A stretch of DNA of 42,263 nt from an uncultured Marinilabiliaceae bacterium (GTDB lineage Bacteria; Bacteroidota; Bacteroidia; Bacteroidales; Marinilabiliaceae). The notes under the pieces were generated by a model. It saw only the letters and a program-made list of their open reading frames with translations. It made no database searches and was not told the DNA's origin. Both the position numbers and the translations under genes were made by a program. Position 1 is the stretch's first letter; every line of letters starts with the position of its first letter. This document shows positions 35,567 through 42,263 of this stretch, one piece after another. Location: positions 1 to 42,263 of the forward strand of contig CALEUX010000047.1 of NCBI GenBank assembly GCA_937920475.1, given 5' to 3'.

Positions 35567-36250
35567 ATGATTCACACGCGCAATTTGGTTAAAGTTTACC
35601 GAAATGGTTTCGTTGAAACACCAGCATTAAGCAATGTTAATTTGGATGTTGGGAAGGGAGAATATGTAGCAGTTTTTGGCCCTTCTGGTTCGGGAAAAAC
35701 CAGTTTGTTTAATATACTTGGCCTGCTCGATAATCCCACATCGGGTGAAGTTTTTTTCATGGGCCGGGAGATTGGAAGTTTGCCTGAACGTCAGAGAACC
35801 CGTATCAGAAGAGGAAATATTGGGTTTGTTTTTCAGCACTTTAATCTTGTTGATGAACTTACAGTTCAGGAAAACATAGAGTTGCCTATGATTTATCACA
35901 ATTTATCGTTAAAGGAACGGCGGTACAGGCTTATGGAGGCTATGGAAAGGTTCCGCCTTAGCCATAAGCGACATGAATACCCAAGGCAACTCACTAATCT
36001 GCAGCAGCAAACTGTTGCTCTGGCACGTTCCGTTGTGTTTAATCCGGGCTTACTACTGGCCGATGAGCCCACCGGTGATTTGGATTCAGCCAGTGGAACT
36101 GAAATTATGGAGTTGTTATCAATGGTAAATGAACATGGCATAGCCGTGGTTTTGTTTACACATTCGTTACGTGAGGCTCAAAAAGCACAAAGAATGGTGC
36201 AGGTTTTCGATGGTCATATTGTAACTCAAGGAAGTCAGGGTTTAATATAA
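35567..36250 (+). CDS. ABC transporter ATP-binding protein (MacB/LolD type) with degenerate signature
   Basis: A 227-residue ATPase subunit (231 if started at the ATG 35555; the family start MIHTRNLVKVYRNGF favours 35567). Seen: Walker A GPSGSGKT (38-45), Q-loop GFVFQHFNLVDELTVQENI (Gln90), Walker B LLLADEPTGDLDS (162-174) and H-loop FTHS (His199). The signature, normally LSGGQQQR, reads LTNLQQQT (142-149): Ser, both Gly and the trailing Arg are lost. The signature closes the ATP sandwich across the dimer, so hydrolysis may be weak or absent (inference). It is followed after 20 bp by the FtsX-type permease. MacB-like pairs usually act on lipoproteins, peptides or antibiotics; here the substrate is unknown. 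Confidence 0.93.
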   Translation: MIHTRNLVKVYRNGFVETPALSNVNLDVGKGEYVAVFGPSGSGKTSLFNILGLLDNPTSGEVFFMGREIGSLPERQRTRIRRGNIGFVFQHFNLVDELTVQENIELPMIYHNLSLKERRYRLMEAMERFRLSHKRHEYPRQLTNLQQQTVALARSVVFNPGLLLADEPTGDLDSASGTEIMELLSMVNEHGIAVVLFTHSLREAQKAQRMVQVFDGHIVTQGSQGLI

Positions 36251-36270
36251 GTTATTTTATAAGCGGATTT

Positions 36271-38715
36271 ATGCGTTGGAGTAGTTTTATAAAAATAGCT
36301 TTTCGCAATATTTTATTACACAGGGGGTTTTCTCTTGTGTCGCTTATTGGCTTGTCGTTTGGTATAGCCATTGCTTTATTGGTGCTGGCTTATGTTGATT
36401 ACGAAACAAGTTACGATACGCATTATCCCGAATCGGAACATATATACAGATTGGTAAGTCATGGAATGATTGGCGATGATACCATTCAAAGTGCCCTGAC
36501 TCCGCAGCCACTGGCTCAGGTGGCATCGGGTTTCAATGGCGTAAAAGCTTCGTCACGTTTGGTTCCGGGAACAAGAAAACTTGTTAAAAGCAATTATGCC
36601 AGATTTAATGAGCCTTACTTTTTTTATGCCGACAATGGTTTTTTTCATGTTTTTGAAATTCCATTTCTTATTGGAAATCCAACTGAGGTTTTTAACGATA
36701 CCAATTCGGTTGTTTTATCACGTTCGGCATCACAACGTTTTTTTGGAACCAGAAATCCATTGGGTGAAGAGTTAACGCTGGATAATGGGTTGGTATTGAA
36801 AGTAACCGGGGTTTATTACGATTTGCCTGAAAACACCCACTTGCGGGCCGATTTTATTGCTAATTGGCAAATTATAGAATCACGTATGGAGGAAAGTCTG
36901 AAAGACGAGTATCCTAAATGGATTAATAATTGGTTTGCATTAAATACATATACCTATCTGAGATTAAGTGAAGATGTGTCCATCGATTCTTTGGAAAATT
37001 ATATTAATACTGAGTCCGGAAAATTGTCTCGTATTTATTTCAATGATTTTGCTGTTGGGATGGATGTGGATTATGAAAAAATGACGGTTAGAGCAAAGGT
37101 TCAGCCCATTTCAGATATCCATTTAAGCACTCATCTGGATCATGAAATTCAAAAAGGTGCCAGCTCAACCTATGTTTCAGTTTTTGCCGGAATTGCTATT
37201 TTTATTTTGGTGATTACAGCCATTAATTTCATGAATTTAACCACTGCCAGAGCTGCACGCAGGTTTAAAGAGATAGCTATACGAAAAACATTCGGTGCCG
37301 GACGCCGGCATTTAGTGTTACAATTTTTTATAGAGTCGGTATTGTTTTGTTTTTTAGCATTAGGACTTGCCCTTGTTTTTATGGAACTATTTTTTGGGAG
37401 GTTTACTGAACTTTTTGATATCTCCATGGGGCATAGCTCTTTTATTAATCAAATAAGTTTTGGCTGGGTATTGCTTATTACCTTACTGATAGGTGTTATA
37501 GCCGGCAGTTACCCTTCGTTCTTTTTCTCAGGCTTGCGGGCCGAAAAAGTGTTTAAAGGCCAGATGCGTACTCATCGATGGGGCATAATTATCAGGGGCA
37601 TTTTGGTAGCTTTTCAGATTTGTATTGCTGTAGCTTTAATGAGTGTGTCAATGGCCATGCACAATCAATTGAATTTTTTAAAAAGCGCCCCGGTCGGATA
37701 CAATCCGGAGAACCTCATTGTTATTGAAAGGGAGTATGCTTTAGGTGCACAATCCGACTCGGTAAAACAATTGTTGTTAAGCAAAGATGAAATTGAAAGT
37801 GTTAGTTCGGTTCATTTTGTCCCTGGCGATGAAACATCTATTATGTCGTATAAAAATGTTAGCGATACGGCCCAGGTTGTTTTAATGGCCACAAATATGG
37901 TTGATGCGCATTTTTTTAAAACCATTGGTGCCAGGTTGGCCAAAGGCCGATGGTTTGAAGAGCAGGATTATGCCGATTCTTCTTTGGTGGTTATTAATGA
38001 ATCGGCCGCACGAATGCTTGGCTTTAACCAGCTTGAAAATTGTAAACTGGAATTGATAGGTTCAGGGTTGGCAACAGAACAACTGGTATTAAATGTGATA
38101 GGTGTTATAAAAGATATTCATTATGAAAGTTTAAAAAATCAGGTTCGCCCAATGGTTTTTATGCAACATTTTCAGGGTGCCCGCTCCGAGCATTTGTTGG
38201 TAAAGTTTAAGAAGGGTTCAATGGAAGTTGGTATTCATAAAGTTGAAGAGGTTTGGACTTCTGTATTGCCTGAGGAGCCATTTGTTTATTTTAATCAAAT
38301 AGATAAATTGGATGAACTGTACCGCGAAGAATACAGGTTTGCCCGAATTGGATTAATTCTGGCTTTTATTGCCTTGGTTTTCGCTATCCTGGGATTAATT
38401 GGTATGGTATCATTTGTGGTTCAAAGCAAATCCAAGAATATGGAAATCAGCAGAATGTTGTCTGCCTCATCACCACTCATTCTTGTTGGGACTTTCAGGG
38501 GTGTTTCAGGATATATTTTTGCCGGCATATTGTCATCACTACTTATATCTCCCTTGGTTATTGATTATTGGTTGTCAGGGTTTTATTATTCTTTTACACC
38601 TTCTGGTTATTGTTTAATCATTCCTCTGGTTTTTATGTCGATTGTTTCATTTCTTACCGTTTATCTGGTTGGAATACGGGTTTTTAAATCTGTTGTTAAA
38701 AAATCAGAATCGTAA
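36271..38715 (+). CDS. FtsX/MacB-type ABC permease with tandem repeats of the core
   Basis: An 814-residue, about 8-helix permease typical of Bacteroidetes. One N-terminal helix (about 20-42) precedes a large periplasmic MacB-PCD-like domain (about 45-285, including SYDTHYPESEHIYRLV and LRADFIANWQ). Four helices (about 297-320, 350-375, 395-420, 440-462) flank the coupling segment RRFKEIAIRKTFGAGRRHLV. A second periplasmic domain (about 465-680) and three more helices (685-710, 735-757, 768-795) follow. The second coupling segment, KNMEISRMLSASSPLILV, departs from the usual KEIGIRKVLGAS-like sequence. It acts in the inner membrane with the upstream ATPase. No adaptor or TolC-like gene is adjacent. 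Confidence 0.92.
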   Translation: MRWSSFIKIAFRNILLHRGFSLVSLIGLSFGIAIALLVLAYVDYETSYDTHYPESEHIYRLVSHGMIGDDTIQSALTPQPLAQVASGFNGVKASSRLVPGTRKLVKSNYARFNEPYFFYADNGFFHVFEIPFLIGNPTEVFNDTNSVVLSRSASQRFFGTRNPLGEELTLDNGLVLKVTGVYYDLPENTHLRADFIANWQIIESRMEESLKDEYPKWINNWFALNTYTYLRLSEDVSIDSLENYINTESGKLSRIYFNDFAVGMDVDYEKMTVRAKVQPISDIHLSTHLDHEIQKGASSTYVSVFAGIAIFILVITAINFMNLTTARAARRFKEIAIRKTFGAGRRHLVLQFFIESVLFCFLALGLALVFMELFFGRFTELFDISMGHSSFINQISFGWVLLITLLIGVIAGSYPSFFFSGLRAEKVFKGQMRTHRWGIIIRGILVAFQICIAVALMSVSMAMHNQLNFLKSAPVGYNPENLIVIEREYALGAQSDSVKQLLLSKDEIESVSSVHFVPGDETSIMSYKNVSDTAQVVLMATNMVDAHFFKTIGARLAKGRWFEEQDYADSSLVVINESAARMLGFNQLENCKLELIGSGLATEQLVLNVIGVIKDIHYESLKNQVRPMVFMQHFQGARSEHLLVKFKKGSMEVGIHKVEEVWTSVLPEEPFVYFNQIDKLDELYREEYRFARIGLILAFIALVFAILGLIGMVSFVVQSKSKNMEISRMLSASSPLILVGTFRGVSGYIFAGILSSLLISPLVIDYWLSGFYYSFTPSGYCLIIPLVFMSIVSFLTVYLVGIRVFKSVVKKSES

Positions 38716-38859
38716 TTATTTACTGTCAATTACCACTTTTTATAAAATCCTATCACCCATACATGGGCTTTCGTGACCAACACATCTTTGAATCTTAGAA
38801 ACCGTTTAAATTTAATATTGAAATTATTATTAAGATGATTAGAATTGAAGTTTACGCAA

Positions 38860-38971
38860 TCCCGAGTATCGGGATAAGATTATTAGACGGATAGAAAAGC
38901 CTGGAAAGATGCTAAGACATTAAAAAAAAACTTACAAATCTTCTCTATCCATCTTATCCCGATACTCGGGA
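38860..38971. repeat. REP-like element: 21-bp perfect inverted repeat
   Basis: The arms at 38860-38880 (starting TCCCGAGTATCGGG) and 38951-38971 (ending CCCGATACTCGGGA) are exact 21-bp reverse complements, 70 bp apart. Each arm contains its own small hairpin (CCCGA-GTA-TCGGG). The match continues inwards (GGATAGAAAAG with CTTCTCTATCC, one mismatch) after a 9-base offset. No coding sequence lies between. The form fits a REP/BIME-like or MITE-like intergenic element. Confidence 0.75.
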
Positions 38972-39132
38972 CTACGCGTTGCTTCGCTTCTAAATATCTT
39001 ATATCTAAATTTAAGCAATTACTAGTGGAATTTCATATCTAAATTTTAACTGTCTTCAGGTTTGATAATTTATTTGTCTAATAAAAACTTATTATTGACG
39101 AATAAGGGTTAAAAGTTTTTAAAAAAATCAGT

Positions 39133-39140
39133 TATATTTG
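39133..39140 (+). promoter_or_regulatory. candidate -7 box of secDF
   Basis: TATATTTG fits TAnnTTTG and is followed by GCGCG. It would give a leader of about 55 nt. The -33 side is not clear. Confidence 0.45.
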
Positions 39141-39200
39141 CGCGATTATCAAATCCACTCAAAAAAAACATGTTTTTGAATCAGAATAAAAGATAAAGAA

Positions 39201-42200
39201 ATGCAAAACAAAGGAGCGATCAGACTATTTGCCATCCTTCTGGCATTAGTGAGTTTATATCAGTTAACGTTTACTTATTACACCCGGAAAGTAGAGAAAA
39301 ATGCACGGGAATATGCTCAAGAGCGAGCCAAAGGAAACCTTGAACTGATTCGCGGCTATGAATATTCATATCTGGATTCCATTTCAAACGAAACGGTTTA
39401 TAATTTCTTATGGCTTAGAAAATACACTTATAAGGAGTGTAAAAACCGTGAGATCAACTTTGGTCTTGACTTGAAAGGTGGTATGAACCTTATTCTTGAA
39501 GTAAAAGTTGCCGACATTGTAAAAGCGCTGTCAAATTACAACCAGAACGAGAAGTTTCTTGAAGCCATAAAATTGGCAGAGGAGAGAGAAAAGACCTCCA
39601 TCCGGAACTTTGTAGATTTATTTGGTGAAGCATTTAAAGAAGTTGCTCCAAATGGCAGTTTAGCCGCGATTTTCGGTACCGCCGAATTACGCGAAAAAGT
39701 AAGTTATAACTCTTCAAACGACGATATTTTAAAAGTTCTGAAAGAGGAATCGCGTAATGCTATTGATAACGCGTTTAATATTATACGTACCCGTATCGAC
39801 CGGTTTGGTGTTACCCAGCCTAATGTTCAAAGGCTTCAGAAAGATGGTCAGATTTTGATTGAACTTCCCGGTATAACGGAGCCAGAAAGGGTTCGTAAAC
39901 TTTTGCAGGGGACTGCCAGTCTTGAGTTCTGGGAAACCTACGATAACGAAGAAATATTTCAGAGTATAACTCAGATTAATAATCTGGTTGCGCGTTTGGA
40001 ATCGTCCAAAACTGAAACACCAGAGGTTGTTACTGAACAAAACGATACCGTTACAGCTACCACCAACGATGAATTAAGTTTGTTAAGAGACCTTGAAACC
40101 GAACAAACTCAGGAAGCCGAAGTAGTTGGGAAATCGTTGTTTACCTATCTTCAGCCTAGTGGCAGAGCTACCGGTCCGGTAATTGGAGTGGCTTCATCGC
40201 GCGATACTTCAAAAGTTAACTCTTATTTTAATCTTGATCAGGTAAGGTCTTTATTGCCGCGCGATTTACGTTTGATGTGGACAATTAAGCCGATTCCTGC
40301 CGATGAACTTCAGTATTGGATCAGCAATCCTCAAACCAAAGAAAGTTATTTTCAGCTGGTGGCCATTAAATCAACCAGTCATGATGGCCGTGCTCCACTT
40401 GAAGGTGATGCGGTAACAAATGCCCGCATGGTAACCAATCAAACCGGTGCTTTTGAAATCAGCATGTCGATGAATGCTGAAGGTGCTAAAACCTGGGCCC
40501 GATTAACCAAAGCTAATATTAAAAAATCCATTGCCATTGTTTTGGATGGTTATGTATATAGTTTCCCTACTGTTCAGAATGAGATTAAAGGTGGTCAGAG
40601 TTCCATTACCGGCAATTTTTCTCCGGAGGAAGCCAAAGACTTGGCCAACATTCTGAGATCAGGTAAACTTCCTGCTCCTGCACGTATTGTAGAGGATACC
40701 GTTGTTGGTCCATCCTTGGGTAAAGAAGCAGTAGATGCCGGTTTACGTTCCTTTATTTGGGCATTCCTTGTAGTGCTTATTTACATGATTCTTTACTATG
40801 GTTTTAAAGCCGGTGTAGTAGCTGATATAGCCCTTATTGCCAACATGTTTTTCGTAATGGGTGTGTTGGCTGCTTTTAATGCAGTGCTTACATTGCCCGG
40901 TATCGCTGGTATCGTTTTAACCATAGGTATGTCGGTCGATGCCAACGTGTTGATATACGAACGTATCAGGGAGGAACTTCGAGCGGGCAAAGGGTTACGT
41001 CTGGCCATATCCGATGGTTATAAGAATGCTTTCTCGGCCATTATTGATGCCAACGTAACCACATTCCTTACCGGGTTGATTCTGTTCTTATTCGGAACGG
41101 GCCCAATCAAAGGATTTGCAACCACATTGATGATTGGTATCGCCACCTCATTTTTCTCGGCTATATTTATTACACGCCTGATTTATGAAACTCTGCTGAA
41201 CTCGAAAGTAGATATCAGTTTCACAACTAAGTTTACCGAGAATCTGTTCAAAAATGCTCATATCGCTTTTCTGGAGAAACGTAAAACTTTCTTTATCCTT
41301 TCTGGTGTTTTGTTTATTGTATCAGTTGGTTCTCTTGCAACACGTGGATTAAAACAGGGTATTGACTTTACCGGCGGACGTACTTATGTGATTCGATTTG
41401 AAGAACCTCAAAGTGCTACCGATATTCAGTCGTCGTTGCTGGCCTCTTTCGACGGTGCGAATACCGAAGTAAAAACCTTCGGTAGTGCTAATCAAATCAG
41501 AATTGCCACCAACTATCTGATTGAAAACACCGACGAGTCGGCCGATATAGCTGTTGAGAATGCTTTGTACGAAGGGATTAAAAGCTTTACCGGAGCCAAC
41601 GTGACCAAAGATCAGTTTTTCGATGACTACCTGATGAGCTCACAAAAAGTTGGACCAACCATTGCCAGTGATATCCGTACCAAAGCGGCTTATGCCATCT
41701 TCTTCTCGCTGATTGTAATTTTCCTTTACATCCTGATTCGTTTCCGGAACTGGGAACTTGGGTTAGGTGCTATTGCTGCAGTTGTTCACGACGTAATAAT
41801 TGTATTGGGTGTATTCTCACTGGCCTATTCCGTAATGCCTTTTGCAATGGAAATTGACCAGGCATTTATTGCGGCCATACTAACAGTAATTGGTTACTCC
41901 ATCAACGATACAGTAGTTGTTTTCGACCGTATTCGTGAATACCGCGCGTTGTATCCAAAACGGAATCAATTAGAGGTGTTCGACCTTGCGATTAATTCAA
42001 CCATCAGTCGTACCATTAACACCTCTTTAACTACATTGGTGGTATTGTTGGTGATTTTCTTTTTCGGAAGTGAAGTAATTCGTGGATTTGTATTCGCATT
42101 AATCGTTGGTATCTTTGTGGGTACTTATTCATCCATTTTTATTGCGTCTCCTATTGCCTATAATTTCATGAAGAAGAAGTTTAAGAATGTAGAAAAATAA
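39201..42200 (+). CDS. secDF: fused protein translocase subunit SecDF
   Basis: A 999-residue fusion of SecD and SecF, proton-driven helpers of the Sec translocon that pull exported proteins out of the inner membrane. SecD half: first helix (about 6-25), INFGLDLKGGMNLILEV (84-101), P1-type periplasmic domain with RTRIDRFGVTQPNVQR and IELPGI, then a cluster of five helices (about 510-680) with GMSVDANVLIYERIREE and GYKNAFSAIIDANVTTFLTG. SecF half: helix at about 690-710, GLKQGIDFTGGRTYVIRF (about 715), and the final helices with GYSINDTVVVFDRIREYR. A long insertion (about 270-340, Glu/Thr-rich) lies in the SecD periplasmic part. Fused SecDF is normal in Bacteroidetes. Confidence 0.97.
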   Translation: MQNKGAIRLFAILLALVSLYQLTFTYYTRKVEKNAREYAQERAKGNLELIRGYEYSYLDSISNETVYNFLWLRKYTYKECKNREINFGLDLKGGMNLILEVKVADIVKALSNYNQNEKFLEAIKLAEEREKTSIRNFVDLFGEAFKEVAPNGSLAAIFGTAELREKVSYNSSNDDILKVLKEESRNAIDNAFNIIRTRIDRFGVTQPNVQRLQKDGQILIELPGITEPERVRKLLQGTASLEFWETYDNEEIFQSITQINNLVARLESSKTETPEVVTEQNDTVTATTNDELSLLRDLETEQTQEAEVVGKSLFTYLQPSGRATGPVIGVASSRDTSKVNSYFNLDQVRSLLPRDLRLMWTIKPIPADELQYWISNPQTKESYFQLVAIKSTSHDGRAPLEGDAVTNARMVTNQTGAFEISMSMNAEGAKTWARLTKANIKKSIAIVLDGYVYSFPTVQNEIKGGQSSITGNFSPEEAKDLANILRSGKLPAPARIVEDTVVGPSLGKEAVDAGLRSFIWAFLVVLIYMILYYGFKAGVVADIALIANMFFVMGVLAAFNAVLTLPGIAGIVLTIGMSVDANVLIYERIREELRAGKGLRLAISDGYKNAFSAIIDANVTTFLTGLILFLFGTGPIKGFATTLMIGIATSFFSAIFITRLIYETLLNSKVDISFTTKFTENLFKNAHIAFLEKRKTFFILSGVLFIVSVGSLATRGLKQGIDFTGGRTYVIRFEEPQSATDIQSSLLASFDGANTEVKTFGSANQIRIATNYLIENTDESADIAVENALYEGIKSFTGANVTKDQFFDDYLMSSQKVGPTIASDIRTKAAYAIFFSLIVIFLYILIRFRNWELGLGAIAAVVHDVIIVLGVFSLAYSVMPFAMEIDQAFIAAILTVIGYSINDTVVVFDRIREYRALYPKRNQLEVFDLAINSTISRTINTSLTTLVVLLVIFFFGSEVIRGFVFALIVGIFVGTYSSIFIASPIAYNFMKKKFKNVEK

Positions 42201-42238
42201 GCAGCTGATTGAACTTATAAGAATTAGAAAATAACAAA

Positions 42239-42263
42239 GCCTGTCTTCGGAAACGAAGGCAGG
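42239..42263 (+). terminator. hairpin terminator of secDF (cut by window end)
   Basis: CCTGTCTTCG (42240-42249) pairs with CGAAGGCAGG (42254-42263) with one G-T wobble and a GAAA loop. Any T-run lies beyond the window. Confidence 0.7.

Larger units (their letters stand above)
38716..39200. other. intergenic region with REP-like inverted repeat upstream of secDF
   Basis: No gene is seen in these 485 bases. CCCAT/ATGGG (38756-38767) makes a small hairpin after the permease. The REP-like inverted repeat (38860-38971) is listed separately. Direct repeats ATATCTAAATTT occur near 39001 and 39036. A -7-like box precedes secDF. Confidence 0.5.

Noticed and set aside
35377-35592. 71-residue open frame before the ABC ATPase gene
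   Set aside because: Overlaps the ABC start in another frame, begins at the predicted transcription start, and has no recognisable features.
38860-38971. Simple rho-independent terminator of the permease gene
   Set aside because: The arms are 70 bp apart with no T-run after the second arm; it fits an intergenic palindromic repeat better.

Overview
The window looks like a chromosomal stretch from a member of the Bacteroidetes (Bacteroidota), probably a marine or anaerobic Bacteroidales/Marinilabiliales-type organism. The evidence is a type IX secretion locus (PorU, PorV, a GldJ-like lipoprotein), a fused SecD-SecF protein, Bacteroidetes-type -7 promoter boxes (TAnnTTTG), a long Bacteroidetes-form urocanate hydratase, weak Shine-Dalgarno sites and moderately AT-rich DNA. 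The species call is inference. No phage, transposase, rRNA or CRISPR array was seen.

Layout: 1-410, AT-rich leader with nested inverted repeats. 411-3044, alaS. 3277-6987, a soluble six-PAS hybrid histidine kinase, tail-to-tail with a CapA-family protein (6984-8096, minus). 8325-10142, long-chain acyl-CoA synthetase. 10239-10430, a cold-shock protein. 10607-12604, urocanate hydratase. 12610-18449 (minus), an apparent operon porU-porV-ispF-thioredoxin-like. 18990-20483, gldJ-like lipoprotein, divergent from porU. 20539-21852, murF. 21936-24756 (minus), an envelope operon of inositol-monophosphatase-like protein, LpxL-like acyltransferase and GT2 glycosyltransferase. 24866-28389, five plus-strand genes that are mostly unrecognised (zinc-ribbon membrane protein, lipoprotein, secreted protein, anchored EF-hand-like protein, YiiX-like cysteine hydrolase). 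28476-29816 (minus), PIN-PhoH ATPase. 29959-31245, folC. 31308-31382, tRNA-Val(UAC). 31621-32268, a Rex-type redox regulator. 32281-35008 (minus), sigma-54 response regulator plus histidine kinase. 35567-38715, divergent ABC ATPase plus FtsX-type permease. 38716-39200, a REP-like inverted repeat region. 39201-42200, secDF.

The most interesting part is 32281-38715. A histidine kinase with two membrane helices and almost no external loop, and a sigma-54 activator with GAFTDA instead of GAFTGA, lie opposite an ABC ATPase whose LSGGQ signature is degenerate (LTNLQ) and its FtsX-type permease. The intergenic region holds a perfect 8-2-8 palindrome about 110 bp upstream of a candidate -24/-12 promoter, and two more copies of the same TGTTC-N6-GAACA architecture, 21 bp apart, next to the ABC start codon. 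I suggest a transporter-as-sensor module, analogous to but unrelated to BceRS-BceAB, in which the ABC complex may signal rather than transport. This is a hypothesis.

The T9SS genes (PorU sortase, PorV shuttle, GldJ-like lipoprotein), SecDF (export to the periplasm) and the LPS/envelope genes could cooperate in delivering and anchoring surface proteins.
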